Below are positions 36,436 to 45,348 of a stretch of DNA of 64,000 nucleotides, in pieces. The notes under the pieces were generated by a model. The model made no database searches, was not told where the DNA came from, and saw only the letters and a list, made by a program, of their open reading frames with translations. Origin of the DNA: Verminephrobacter eiseniae EF01-2 (GTDB taxonomy: Bacteria; Pseudomonadota; Gammaproteobacteria; Burkholderiales; Burkholderiaceae_C). The stretch lies in the NCBI RefSeq assembly GCF_000015565.1, contig NC_008786.1, positions 4,080,501-4,144,500 on the forward strand, given 5' to 3'. The stretch's first letter is position 1; every line of letters begins with the position of its first letter. A program made the translations under genes and the position numbers.

Positions 36436-36964
36436 ATGAGCTTTCCCGCCGACATCAAAGGCTGCATGAAGGACTGCATCCTGTCCCTGTTCTGGCCACG
36501 CAAGGACATCGTGGGCTTCTTCGAGAAGCACGGATGCACGAAGGCGGAGATCGTGCCGTTGCAGATCGAGGGCGAGAATGCGCTCAAGCGGCATGAAGTG
36601 GTCGATGCGCTGTTCTCCGCACTCGCAGCACGTCCCGACAACGGCCTTGGCCCGCCGGGCGATGCTGCAATCACTGCTGAACTGGTCGCATTTCGACCCG
36701 TACTACTTCGACAAGCTGCGCAAGCTGGACCGCGGCACAGCCAACAAGAATCTGGAGCATCTCCGCCAACTGCAGGAAATTCGAGACACCAGGATCAAGG
36801 CCGATCGCGAGCGCAGAGCTGCGCAGGAGGCAGCTCGCCAGCAACCCACGGCGTCGCTCGATCAACTGCGCGCCGAATACCTCGATCTCCTCGCCGACAA
36901 GACCTCACGGCAGCAGCGCGGGTCGCCGAGCTGGGTGCTGGGCTTGTTGCGCTTCTTGGAGTGA
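36436..36964 (+). pseudogene. Frameshifted, 3'-truncated Mrr-like restriction nuclease
   Basis: The first frame gives MSFPADIKGCMKDCILSLFW through AARPDNGLG; a two-base loss near 36650 shifts to the frame with RAMLQSLLNWSHFDPYYFDK and LRQLQEIRDTRIKADRERR. Together they match the helical N-terminal part of an island-borne nuclease in which a PD-(D/E)xK domain should follow. At about 36921 (after RQQRG) the gene ends against an integrase fragment in opposite orientation, so the catalytic domain is gone. It was the third gene of the AbiE-like operon. Confidence 0.65.
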
Positions 36965-37293
36965 TCCCCCATGAACTTCTTGCACAACTCCTCGACGGTG
37001 GGCGCTTTGCGCGCTTCGGCCTTGGCCGCGCCGGGATCACTGCCCCGACGTACCTGGGCCAGCCACTCCTGTGCCAAGGATCGGGCCTGTTCGACGGTCA
37101 GTTCCCCGTACTGGCCCAAGGCAGGCTTGCGGCGCTCCCCGGCGTTCGTCCGATACTGGAGCATGAACACTTTGCGGCCCGACGGGGTAATCTTGCACAG
37201 GAAGCCGGGCACCAGCGTGTCCCGGAGTTCGACGGCCTGCGCCTTGGGTTGCGCCGCATCGACTGCTGACTTGGTGAGCTTGATCTTTGCCAT
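36922..37293 (-). pseudogene. N-terminal fragment of a P4-type integrase
   Basis: A leftward frame from ATG 37293: MAKIKLTKSAVDAAQPKAQ, TPSGRKVFMLQYRTN and GELTVEQARSLAQEWLAQV are the arm-binding DUF4102 domain of P4/SF370-type integrases. It breaks at about 36922, where it abuts the nuclease remnant; the catalytic domain is missing. It marks the scar of a former island insertion. Confidence 0.75.
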
Positions 37294-37470
37294 GATGACT
37301 CCTCGGAAAGACCCAGTTCTCAGGAGCCTTCTAGGGGCCAGCAGAGGGAAAGCCGGGTCAAGTTTCGGAAAGCACCGGCATATGTTGAACTTGCCTAAGT
37401 CGTTGATAAACCTGCTGTATCTGGCTTGGGCGTAGTCCAGCAAAGTTCGGTGCTGGAGTCATGATGAAAT

Positions 37471-37500
37471 GAACAAACCCCGCCGAAGCGGGGTTTGTTC
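37471..37500 (-). terminator. Strong terminator downstream of the replication module
   Basis: Perfect 13-bp stem (GAACAAACCCCGC) with a TTCG loop when read leftward. It lies at the end of the clamp operon and overlaps the stop codon of the 44-residue frame by two bases. Only ATTT follows, so it may act in both directions. Confidence 0.65.
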
Positions 37501-37633
37501 ATTTTCGGTTCAGTATCCCCAAAGCACTCCTTTTTTTCAGGAACCCCTTGTATTGCGCCGTCGTATCGAACACCCGGCAAGGCACCGTGAAATACACGGC
37601 CCGGCCAGCATCCCTTTCGTCAAACTGGAACAT
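37499..37633 (-). CDS. 44-residue hypothetical protein
   Basis: ATG at 37633 with GGAGG 7 bases upstream opens a 44-codon frame (MFQFDERDAGRAVYFTVPCR to KKRSALGILNRK). It lies 20 bases downstream of the sliding-clamp gene on the same strand and ends at the terminator. The strong ribosome-binding site and mixed composition favour a real small gene; no family is recognised. Confidence 0.5.
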   Translation of the reverse strand: MFQFDERDAGRAVYFTVPCRVFDTTAQYKGFLKKRSALGILNRK

Positions 37634-37653
37634 TGGCCACCTCCAGGCTTGCA

Positions 37654-38754
37654 TCAGACCTTCGCCTGCATCAGAAAGCCCAGCCAGTCCTTGACGGTAC
37701 CTTCGACGGGGTTGAGCACGATCTTGGCGTGCTGGTCCTTGCCATCGAGGGACAGTTGCACCGCAGGCGTTTCGAGCGCATCGATGGCCTGCACCAAAAG
37801 CTGGCCCGTGACAGTGACGCGGACATCCTTGTCAACGCTCGTGTCTGTGGCAAAAACCTCGCACTGCTCGCCATCGACCGAGCGCACCTCCAAGCCTTTG
37901 CGAGTCAAATGCAGCGCCACAAACACATCGCCCGAAGCGGCAAGCACACGGCTGACCGCAGCGGAGAGGGCATCGCGAGACAGCTTGCACTGCCCGATGC
38001 GCTTCGGGCCGGGCATGACGCGACGGAAGTCGGGAAACTTTCCAGCCACCAGCGCCGTGTTCCACTGGATCGTCTCGCTGTGCATGAGCAGCCTCAGGTT
38101 GGCGTCCTTGCCGAGCTGGCACACGGTGATTCGTTCATCCGCCCCGAAGACTGCGCCGATGCTGTCGGCTGCGGTATGGGGCACGATGCAGTCCACCATG
38201 GACGCGCTCGCGTCGATGGCGCCGGCGGCGGTGCAGAGCATGAAGCCATTGCTACCGGTCAGGCGCAGCGCACCCGCATCGCATGTCGCATGAACGCCCA
38301 CCAGGTAGTAGCGCACATCCGACTTCGCGGCGTACTGGACAGGCCCCGCCATCAGGCCCGCGAAGTCCCGGCCGCTGGTCTCGAACACCACGCGCTTGTC
38401 GCCATCGGCTGGGGCATCGAACAGGTCGATGCCATCGTTTGCGCCAGCGGGCCGCATCAGCTTGATCCTGGCGCCGCCGAACACGAGTTGCGCGCCCTGC
38501 TCGATGGCCTCGATCGTGCACTCGGTGCAATCGAGAACGCTGCCGAGGATGGCCCCGGCCTGTTTGGCGCCGATGACTGCGCAGCAATCCCCGGCATTGC
38601 CTTGGGCAGGCACGAGGATCTTCACGCTAGCCTGCGCCGACATGGCAATCACGGACAGTGCACCGCTTTCGACCTTGATCGCGCAAGAGGCGCAATCGAC
38701 AGCTTTCAATACCTTCTTGATGGCCCTTTTGAGTGCGCCAATAGTGGTTTTCAT
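37654..38754 (-). CDS. dnaN: DNA polymerase III beta sliding clamp, element-borne
   Basis: A 366-residue protein, the normal beta-clamp length. KFPDFRRVMPGPKRIG and the domain order fit DnaN, although overall sequence is divergent. An internal repeat in domain 1 (VDCASCAIKVESGAL and LDCTECTIEAIEQGAQ) carries two C-x-x-C pairs, which chromosomal clamps lack. AAAGGAAAT precedes the ATG at 38754. A second clamp on a mobile element would let it recruit the host polymerase or translesion polymerases in its own way. It lies in the same block as a primase-like protein, SSB and SbcCD. Confidence 0.8.
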   Translation of the reverse strand: MKTTIGALKRAIKKVLKAVDCASCAIKVESGALSVIAMSAQASVKILVPAQGNAGDCCAVIGAKQAGAILGSVLDCTECTIEAIEQGAQLVFGGARIKLMRPAGANDGIDLFDAPADGDKRVVFETSGRDFAGLMAGPVQYAAKSDVRYYLVGVHATCDAGALRLTGSNGFMLCTAAGAIDASASMVDCIVPHTAADSIGAVFGADERITVCQLGKDANLRLLMHSETIQWNTALVAGKFPDFRRVMPGPKRIGQCKLSRDALSAAVSRVLAASGDVFVALHLTRKGLEVRSVDGEQCEVFATDTSVDKDVRVTVTGQLLVQAIDALETPAVQLSLDGKDQHAKIVLNPVEGTVKDWLGFLMQAKV

Positions 38755-39059
38755 GAGATTTCCTTTCAAAAATGCCCGAAACCGGGCGACAAAGAAAGGA
38801 AAAGGAAAGGAATTCGACGACCTTGCCGATGGGCACACGCAATGACCATGGGCAAAACCATCGATCGGTGGAAACTGATTCCACGGGGGGCGGCGGATGG
38901 CGACAGAGGGCGGCGGATGGATGACGGGTCTATCGACACCCAATGACAGCGCGCACGAAAACATAATCGTTCCAGCGCCCCATTTCAATTTGATTGCAGA
39001 GTCATTTTTCCTACCATCGAATCCTCACCCACCAGGAAACCACCCGGAAAGCAAATCCC

Positions 39060-39281
39060 ATGGCAAACCCAAAGCATTTCATCGTGTCCAGCAAATCCGG
39101 TGCAAAGCGCCTCGTTCTCGCCAAAGGCAAGTCGGCCGCACTGGCGCATGTCATCGGCTCCAACTACAGCTGCGAGGTCGCCAAGATCACCGACGTGGTG
39201 GACATGCTCGGCAAAGGCGGCAAGGTCGAAGACGCAACCGGCGCGATGGCCACGCAGCAAAATCCGGACATATTGCTGTAA
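39060..39281 (+). CDS. 73-residue hypothetical protein
   Basis: A rightward gene inside the otherwise leftward module. MANPKHFIVSSKSGAKRLVL and ALAHVIGSNYSCEVAKITDV suggest a small alpha/beta protein; no family known. GGAAAG precedes the ATG, TTGATT-16-TACCAT (38990-39017) could be its promoter, and a terminator follows at once, so it is an independent transcription unit. Confidence 0.65.
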   Translation: MANPKHFIVSSKSGAKRLVLAKGKSAALAHVIGSNYSCEVAKITDVVDMLGKGGKVEDATGAMATQQNPDILL

Positions 39282-39298
39282 AAAAATCTGCGGCCACA

Positions 39299-39326
39299 AG
39301 AAAAACCCGCCGAGGCGGGTTTTTTC
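39299..39326 (+). terminator. Rho-independent terminator
   Basis: AAACCCGCC, loop GA, GGCGGGTTTTTT. It ends the 73-residue gene and also lies just past the stop of the converging primase gene. Confidence 0.9.
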
Positions 39327-40410
39327 ATGCAACCGAGGCAACACCGCAATGCTCATTCGACGCCATCGCAAGGCGGCGCAGATCAAACATCTCGGTATTG
39401 CCTTCATTCCACAAGTCATCGAAGTCGACGCCCACCACAGGCGAGGGCAACATGCGCGCCCGCAGACCCGCCTCGATGGCCCGATCCTTGAGGATGGCGC
39501 CGTAGTGCTGCCCCGTGCAGACGCCCGACCTTGGATTCGGTGGATCGTTGTCCGCCGCGACCAAAATCGCCTCGGTGCCCCCGGGCCATTGGAACTGGCT
39601 CATGTTGAAGCAGTTGAGCGCCGCAAAGACCGTGTAGCGGTTTTGCGTTGCCGCAACCCATGCCAGCGCAGCCTCCAAGCCTTCGGCGATGATCACGAAC
39701 TTCGTGCCTGCCGTGTTCACCGCGATGACCTCACCGCAGAGCTTGTCCACGGTGGCCGTCATGACCTTCTTGACCTGCTTCGCAGACACAGGGGCCTTCT
39801 CGCCGTCGGCCGTGATGTAGGTCCGGTGGATCGTCACGATGCGATCGCGCCGGAAGGCATCGACCACATCGCAGACGATGGCAGTCCGGTACGTCACGCA
39901 GCCGCCCAAGTCCTCGTCCACATGCTTGAGGTGTGGATGGTACCGGAGCGCCTTCGACAACCAGCCCAGTTCCAGGCCACGCACGCGCTTGCACAGGTAC
40001 TTCCAGGCCGGTGTCTCTGCGGTGATTGGCTTGCTGCCCGAGCGCACCCTGTCAAGACCCTTGCGCGCCTTTTCGATGGCCTCGGGCGTCTTCTTGCCAG
40101 CAGGCACGAATTGCCGTGGCGCCTGGCGGTATGCCGGATAGCCATGGATGACCTGCCTGATCCGCCTTGCAGCCTCGGCATCGTCGATTCCATTGACCAG
40201 CGCCACCAGACGAACACCATCGCCAGCGCCGCAATTGCAGACCCAGGTGCCGCGACCGTCCTTGTTGTCGAAGCGGAAACGGGTCGAGCCGGTCTGCTCG
40301 ATCGGGCAAGGGCCGCGCCGCTTCGGGTTTTCAATCAAACGCGCTTCAACGCCCAAATGGGCAAGCACGTTTTGCCAATCGATTCTCGAAAAATCAATTT
40401 TGCCTTGCAT
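39325..40410 (-). CDS. Primase-like zinc-ribbon/TOPRIM protein
   Basis: A 361-residue protein. Residues 30-65 are a primase/helicase zinc ribbon (RRGPCPIEQTG ... GRGTWVCNCGAGDG); the second Cys of the first knuckle is replaced, so only three cysteines are obvious. A TOPRIM domain follows: the acidic FVIIAEGLEAALAW block near residue 240 and ILVAADNDPP near 285. Phage and plasmid proteins of this type prime DNA synthesis. No helicase domain is attached. Confidence 0.8.
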   Translation of the reverse strand: MQGKIDFSRIDWQNVLAHLGVEARLIENPKRRGPCPIEQTGSTRFRFDNKDGRGTWVCNCGAGDGVRLVALVNGIDDAEAARRIRQVIHGYPAYRQAPRQFVPAGKKTPEAIEKARKGLDRVRSGSKPITAETPAWKYLCKRVRGLELGWLSKALRYHPHLKHVDEDLGGCVTYRTAIVCDVVDAFRRDRIVTIHRTYITADGEKAPVSAKQVKKVMTATVDKLCGEVIAVNTAGTKFVIIAEGLEAALAWVAATQNRYTVFAALNCFNMSQFQWPGGTEAILVAADNDPPNPRSGVCTGQHYGAILKDRAIEAGLRARMLPSPVVGVDFDDLWNEGNTEMFDLRRLAMASNEHCGVASVA

Positions 40411-40452
40411 CGGTTTCTTCCCTATTCAGGAGTTGAGAAACCACCCGTAAAT

Positions 40453-40487
40453 GCTTGCCCATGGGATCAAAGGACCCATGGGCAAGC
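40453..40487. repeat. 13-bp hairpin between ssb and primase genes
   Basis: GCTTGCCCATGGG, 9-base loop, exact complement. No T-run, so it is not a classical terminator. Confidence 0.75.
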
Positions 40488-40543
40488 CCTTTCAGGCTTG
40501 AACTGCAAAAGCAGCTTCCAGGAAAAAACCTGGTCATTCGAAT

Positions 40544-41047
40544 CTAGAACGGGATATCGTCGTCGTAATCTTCGGGATTGCCATTCTGGAACGAATGCGT
40601 AGCCGCAGCGGCCTGCATCTCGTTCGATTCACTACTCTTGCCGTGTTGACCCGGATATTTGCTGCCGTTATCGGCAGGGCCAGCGGGAGAGCCGGCAGAC
40701 GAGGCGCCATGGTCACGAGAGCCGAGCATCTTCATCTGATCCGCGCGGATCTCGGTGCTGTACCTGTCCACGCCGTCCTTGTCGGTCCACTTGCGGGTAC
40801 GCAGACTGCCTTCCACGTACACCTGCGCGCCCTTGCGCAAGTACTGGCCGGCGATCTCGGCCAGGCGGCCATTGAAGACCGCGCGGTGCCACTCGGTGGC
40901 CTCCTTCAATTGACCGGTCTGCTTGTCTTTCCACCTGTCGGTGGTGGCAATGCTGACGGTGGCGACCTGGTCCCCGCTGGGGAAGGTGCGCATTTCGGGG
41001 TCGCGGCCCAGATAGCCGACGATGATGGCTTTGTTCACGGATGCCAT
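40544..41047 (-). CDS. ssb: Single-stranded DNA-binding protein
   Basis: A 167-residue SSB. The OB-fold occupies residues 1-110 ([52 protein letters not shown]), then a Gly/Ser/Asn linker and the acidic tip DDDIPF, which recruits partner enzymes. AAGGAA precedes the ATG. It protects single-stranded DNA during conjugative or replicative synthesis. Confidence 0.95.
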   Translation of the reverse strand: MASVNKAIIVGYLGRDPEMRTFPSGDQVATVSIATTDRWKDKQTGQLKEATEWHRAVFNGRLAEIAGQYLRKGAQVYVEGSLRTRKWTDKDGVDRYSTEIRADQMKMLGSRDHGASSAGSPAGPADNGSKYPGQHGKSSESNEMQAAAATHSFQNGNPEDYDDDIPF

Positions 41048-41117
41048 GTCGATTCCTTTCGGGTTGAAAATTCTGCTCCCGGCTTTCGCTCGGGGGCTGT
41101 TGAAAAATTGCACTCGG

Positions 41118-42047
41118 TCAGCGGCTTTTGAGAATCTTGACCACGTACACGTTCTTGGTGCGCTCTTCTGGCACACCATTTCTTTGCACAGTGAAATCGA
41201 CGACGGTTTTCTTCACATAGACCCAGTCGCCAATGTGAAATGCCCCTTCGCTGAATTTCTTTGCCAGATCCACTCCATTGAAATTGACTGCACCGTCTTC
41301 CGTCTGGAGGCTGATGGAGAAAATCTCGATGGGACGATCGTCGCGCCCGAGCACTTGCGTCATGCCCGCTTGCACGATCTGCCCGGTCGCCTCGGTCGGC
41401 GAGGACGCATGGGCACGAGGTTCAGACTCGGGCGCCATTGCATGAGCCGGCGTCCGCAATGGCCTGGGCTTGGGCGCTATCGCCGGCGCGGGTGCCGAAA
41501 ATGGCCTGGGCTTGGGAGCGGCAGGTGGACTCGGCATTGGTGCCGCCACTTGCTCCACCACTTGCACCGCCATTTGCACCGGTGCTTGCAAAGGCGGCGG
41601 GTCAGGCTGCCCCGGTGGGTCAACCGCCGCTGAAGCGCCAGATCGTTGCGGCGGCGCTGCGTGATGCCGTCGCGCGGACCCCAGTTCCTCATGGGTGAAG
41701 TTGATGGCCTCCCCCAAATTGAACGGCACGCCCAATCGGTCGGCCAAGTGCGCCGTGAAATCACTCAGTCCCTTGACACCCGGCTCGGGCGCGCCCTTGG
41801 GTTTATCCTGGGCCAAGATGACCGCGCGGCAGATGCGATTCTTGTACACCACCATCTCGACCACCTTGTCGCCGATTCTTTCAACGTAGCCGGCAAAGGC
41901 CTCGTTGTCGTCCCCGGTTTCAGATGGTTCCTTTTTTCCCGTATGGGGGTTTCCTTCGTAGATTGGTTCGACTTCCTTGAAGAAGACATCGAAAAATCCA
42001 CGAAAGAGCCCGCCCGCCAACAGGTTTGCACCTGTGATGTTTTTCAT
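41118..42047 (-). CDS. Hypothetical two-domain protein with Pro/Ala linker
   Basis: A 309-residue protein. Residues 1-120 form one domain ([38 protein letters not shown]). Residues 125-215 are a Pro/Ala/Gln-rich linker with near-repeats ([28 protein letters not shown]). A C-terminal beta-rich domain follows ([16 protein letters not shown]). Not recognised. Its place next to ssb suggests a DNA-metabolism role on the element. Confidence 0.6.
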   Translation of the reverse strand: MKNITGANLLAGGLFRGFFDVFFKEVEPIYEGNPHTGKKEPSETGDDNEAFAGYVERIGDKVVEMVVYKNRICRAVILAQDKPKGAPEPGVKGLSDFTAHLADRLGVPFNLGEAINFTHEELGSARRHHAAPPQRSGASAAVDPPGQPDPPPLQAPVQMAVQVVEQVAAPMPSPPAAPKPRPFSAPAPAIAPKPRPLRTPAHAMAPESEPRAHASSPTEATGQIVQAGMTQVLGRDDRPIEIFSISLQTEDGAVNFNGVDLAKKFSEGAFHIGDWVYVKKTVVDFTVQRNGVPEERTKNVYVVKILKSR

Positions 42048-42074
42048 GGTTTGCTCCTCGATGGATGAGGGTTT

Positions 42075-42299
42075 TCACTGCCGCCCGAACGGACGACAAA
42101 TCAGACCCAGGATGAATCCGCAGAAATAGGACAAGGCCATCGGGATGAAAACCACCCCAGCCCAAGAGCCCCTGGCCAGCCATTTCGTGAACGGTTTTTC
42201 CAGACGGGATTCCAGAAGGTTTTCCAATCCCAATTCCTTTCGGTTGGGAACTTTCAATGAACCCCGAGGCAGACGTAGCGTCCCAAATGCCGCGTCCAT
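42075..42299 (-). CDS. Small membrane protein
   Basis: A frame of up to 74 codons with one membrane segment (WAGVVFIPMALSYFCGFILG) and a basic C-terminus. It overlaps the next upstream gene by 46 bases; a downstream TTG start near 42232 with AAAGGA nearby would remove the overlap. Function unknown. Confidence 0.45.
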   Translation of the reverse strand: MDAAFGTLRLPRGSLKVPNRKELGLENLLESRLEKPFTKWLARGSWAGVVFIPMALSYFCGFILGLICRPFGRQ

Positions 42300-42673
42300 T
42301 TTTCATGGAGATGCGGCAACCGGGCCGTGATGACGCCATGCATCATCCGGATTTCATTGGCGAATTCCCGGCTGATGGCAGCCCGGATGTTTTCGTCGTT
42401 GGCGCCGCACACGCAGCAGGCGACCTCGAAGGGGACATTGGAAGGCTCGTCCAGCCCGAAAACCCAGACCAGGTCGATCCATGCCGTCTTGCGCGCCGCA
42501 GTGATCTGCGCCTTGTCTTTCAGTCTGCGCAGCTTTTTGAGGTTCACTGCCAGGTCTTTCAGCAGCTCACCTTCGTTGAGGATGTTGTCGAAAATCCCGT
42601 CGATCTCGACATCGCTGAAAACCGCCTTGGCCGTGTGCTTTGGCGGCACTTCTTGTCCAAACAGATCAAGCAT
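42254..42673 (-). CDS. Hypothetical protein
   Basis: A 139-residue protein starting MLDLFGQEVPPKHTAKAVFS with AAGGAC ahead of the ATG. It contains ACCVCGAN and a C-terminal helical region (IRAAISREFANEIRMMHGVI). Gene-like composition; no family recognised. Confidence 0.6.
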   Translation of the reverse strand: MLDLFGQEVPPKHTAKAVFSDVEIDGIFDNILNEGELLKDLAVNLKKLRRLKDKAQITAARKTAWIDLVWVFGLDEPSNVPFEVACCVCGANDENIRAAISREFANEIRMMHGVITARLPHLHEKWTRHLGRYVCLGVH

Positions 42674-42734
42674 CTTTCGTCCTTTGCCGCAAACAGCGGT
42701 GTTGATGAGACGAATGCCTTTCCACAAGACGAAT

Positions 42735-42772
42735 GCCTTTCCAATTGACCCGCGTGGATCAACTGGAAAGGC
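42735..42772. repeat. 14-bp hairpin upstream of the 42254-42673 gene
   Basis: GCCTTTCCAATTGA pairs with 42759-42772 (one G-T wobble) around a 10-base loop, in the gap downstream of sbcC. Confidence 0.6.
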
Positions 42773-42799
42773 TTTGCAGCCCCTCCTTTACCTCCTTTC

Positions 42800-45226
42800 T
42801 CAAATCGCGCCCACGTCGATGACGGCATCGCACATATCCAGCAACTGCGGCGTTTGCGTGATCAGGTACTCTTGCGAATAGCCTCCGCGTTCCAGCACGG
42901 CCCGCTTCATTTGCATGAACTGCCGCTTGCGTTCGGGGTCGAGCGAGCCGTCGCTTTCGTCGGAGAACAGCGTCTCGAACTTCGTGTCGGCGCTCTGCGC
43001 CATGTACAGCGCAATGGCCCGCACCAGGCATTCGTTGATCCACACCTTCTCGCCACCGGACATCGCATCGAGCAGCTTGCTCTCGCCGCGATGGGTGTCT
43101 TCGACCTGGATCAGGAACGCCTCTTTGCGGATGCCGGCTGCCGTCTTGGCCTGGGTCTGCAGCGAAATCTGAAACCGCCCGCCGTAGCAGTCCTGCAGCA
43201 ACTGGTTGGCCAGCAGCGCGATGGCCGGGCCGGCATCGTCGATTTCCATGGCGATGATTCCGTCCGTACCCAGCGCCTTGCCCAGCAGGGTCCACCAGGC
43301 GATTTCCGCGCTGATCGCATTGACGGCAGCCTGGGCCCGGTTCAAGTCTTGCCTGGCTTGGGCGATGCGCTCGGCTTTCGATGCCTCATCACGGATTGCC
43401 TGGGCAAGCCGATCCTCGCTCGCCTTGGCCTGGGCATCGAGCGCATCGATGTCCTTGACGCGGTCTTCGGCGGCCTGGAGATCGCCTTGCCCGAGCACCT
43501 GCGGCAGGTTGTCGAGTTGCTCGCGCAAGCGTTTGCCCTCTTGCGCTGCCGCGTCATCGAAGGCCCGCAAATCCGCCGCCTGCGACTGGGCCAAGGTATC
43601 GAGCCTGGCCTGCAATGGCGCGACATGGCCACGGGCACTGGCCAGTTCTGCTTGGGCCTGCCTCAGCTTCTCGCGCAGCGCAGGCAGCTCCAGGATGGCC
43701 GCATCGACATACTGCTTTTTTGCGATCTGGGCAGTAAGCTGCGCGATGCTGCGCTCCAGGCCGGCGAGTTCTTCACCCTCTTTTTTCGCGTGCGCCTCTT
43801 GCGCCAGCAGTGCATCGAGTTCAGCGGTCTTGCTCTTGACGCTCGCCCTGCCCTCTTTCCAGGCCCGGCGCACGTCTTCCAGCTTGACCGATACCGATTG
43901 CATCTCTGCGGCCGCCCTGTTGGCTTGTGCCAGCAGTTTGCACTGGCGCGCCATGGCGCTGCCTTGGCATGGGACTTCACCGAGCAATGCCGCCGTGGCC
44001 TTGACCTTCTCCAGCGCGACCGCGATGTGCTCGCCGCTGGACTGGGTTCGGGCCAGTTCCTGTTGCAGTTCGGCGATGGCGGCACGGATGCCACCGAGCT
44101 TGTCGATCGCCGGCTGCCGCGCGGCCATCGACTGCTGCAGCGGTTCGCGCCTGGCCGTCAGTGCCTGCCACTGCCCTTCAGCAGCGGCCAGTTGACCGGC
44201 CTGGGAGGCCAGAAGCTCTTGGTCGGCAATGCGCCTGACGAGATCCTGCTCGACGCCCGCTGCGACCTGCACCGCCCGATTCGACTGTGCGAGCTGCTCG
44301 CGCAGTTTGCGGCTCTCAGACTCGTGCCGTTGCTGGATTTCCGACCGCTTGGCGACACTCGCCGCCCTGGCCTCTTCGATCTGCTTGTGCAGCGCCGCGC
44401 GTGCTGCGCGGTTTTGCTCCTGCATCTGGAATTCGCGCTTGGCAACTCCCCATGCGGCAATGGCTTCATCGCGCTGCTTGCGCAGCGCCTGGCGCCCTTG
44501 CGCCGTGCTCTGGGCGTTGGCCTGCAGGGACGCGATCGTATGCCCCGCATCTTCAGTGCCGACCTGGGTCTGCAAGCGTGCCACGGTGTCATGGGCGATG
44601 TTCAGGTGGGGTCGCAGTTCCTTGACCAGGGCCTGCGACTTGGCGCCCAGCGCTGCGGTCTTGTCCATCCCCAGCATCTGGCCCAGCAAGGTTTTGACCT
44701 CGCCGGCCGTCATCTTGCCGATGGGCTGCTTGCCCTGGGCGCTGAACTGGGCCGTGAAGAATACTTCCGGCTTGCCCAGGATGGCTTCGATGGCGCGGTC
44801 ATAGGTGTCGGTCTTGCCATCGCTGATCAGGCCCGTGGCCTTGTCTTGCCATGGCACGGCCTGAGCGCCATCGAGCACGAACAGGAATGCCTCCTGCTTG
44901 CGCGTCTTGGCCGTGGTTTTGAACTTCAGCACCGAGCGGTACCTGATTCCTTCGTGCTCCCAGTCCAGGTCCTTGCCGCTGTCCCCGTTCACAAGGTGAT
45001 CGTAGAAAGAGAAGGCGCCAGGCGTCGGGCTCGACGCGCGTGAGGGCATCACCCGGTACGGATGCAGGTTGTCCATGATCGTCGTCTTGCCCGCGCCGTT
45101 GGGGCCGGCAAGGGCGACGATTTGCGCGTCGGCGTCCACCGCACCGAAGTCGATTTCCACGACCTCCTTTGCGCGCCCCGAGGCAATGCCGGCGAAACCG
45201 GCAAGTCTGATTTTCAGCGGCCTCAT
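42800..45226 (-). CDS. sbcC: SbcC/Rad50-like ATPase
   Basis: An 808-residue SMC-like protein. Walker A GPNGAGKTT lies near residue 45, long coiled coils run from about 200 to 640 with a central cysteine pair (VPCQGSAMARQC) in the place of the zinc hook, then the ABC signature MSGGEK and Walker B/D-loop FSDESDGSLD. With SbcD it forms a nuclease that opens hairpins and trims blocked ends. It is shorter than E. coli SbcC (about 1050), as in phage versions. GGAG precedes the ATG. Confidence 0.88.
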   Translation of the reverse strand: MRPLKIRLAGFAGIASGRAKEVVEIDFGAVDADAQIVALAGPNGAGKTTIMDNLHPYRVMPSRASSPTPGAFSFYDHLVNGDSGKDLDWEHEGIRYRSVLKFKTTAKTRKQEAFLFVLDGAQAVPWQDKATGLISDGKTDTYDRAIEAILGKPEVFFTAQFSAQGKQPIGKMTAGEVKTLLGQMLGMDKTAALGAKSQALVKELRPHLNIAHDTVARLQTQVGTEDAGHTIASLQANAQSTAQGRQALRKQRDEAIAAWGVAKREFQMQEQNRAARAALHKQIEEARAASVAKRSEIQQRHESESRKLREQLAQSNRAVQVAAGVEQDLVRRIADQELLASQAGQLAAAEGQWQALTARREPLQQSMAARQPAIDKLGGIRAAIAELQQELARTQSSGEHIAVALEKVKATAALLGEVPCQGSAMARQCKLLAQANRAAAEMQSVSVKLEDVRRAWKEGRASVKSKTAELDALLAQEAHAKKEGEELAGLERSIAQLTAQIAKKQYVDAAILELPALREKLRQAQAELASARGHVAPLQARLDTLAQSQAADLRAFDDAAAQEGKRLREQLDNLPQVLGQGDLQAAEDRVKDIDALDAQAKASEDRLAQAIRDEASKAERIAQARQDLNRAQAAVNAISAEIAWWTLLGKALGTDGIIAMEIDDAGPAIALLANQLLQDCYGGRFQISLQTQAKTAAGIRKEAFLIQVEDTHRGESKLLDAMSGGEKVWINECLVRAIALYMAQSADTKFETLFSDESDGSLDPERKRQFMQMKRAVLERGGYSQEYLITQTPQLLDMCDAVIDVGAI

Positions 45227-45302
45227 GTTTGCTATCTCCTTTCCCCCAAAAGGGGTGACATGAAAGCGGGTCCGACTGGTTTTTCGATGCCTTGCGATGG
45301 CA

Positions 45303-45327
45303 TTGAAAAACCCGCCGTAGCGGGTTT
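45303..45327 (-). terminator. Terminator between sbcD and sbcC
   Basis: Read leftward: AAACCCGC, loop TACG, GCGGGTTT then TTC, about 20 bases after the sbcD stop. Confidence 0.7.
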
Positions 45328-45348
45328 GGGCGCCGCGTGCGCGCTCGT

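Noticed and set aside
42854..45043. Rightward open frame of 729 codons
   Set aside because: Antisense to sbcC; the SbcC frame carries Walker and signature motifs.
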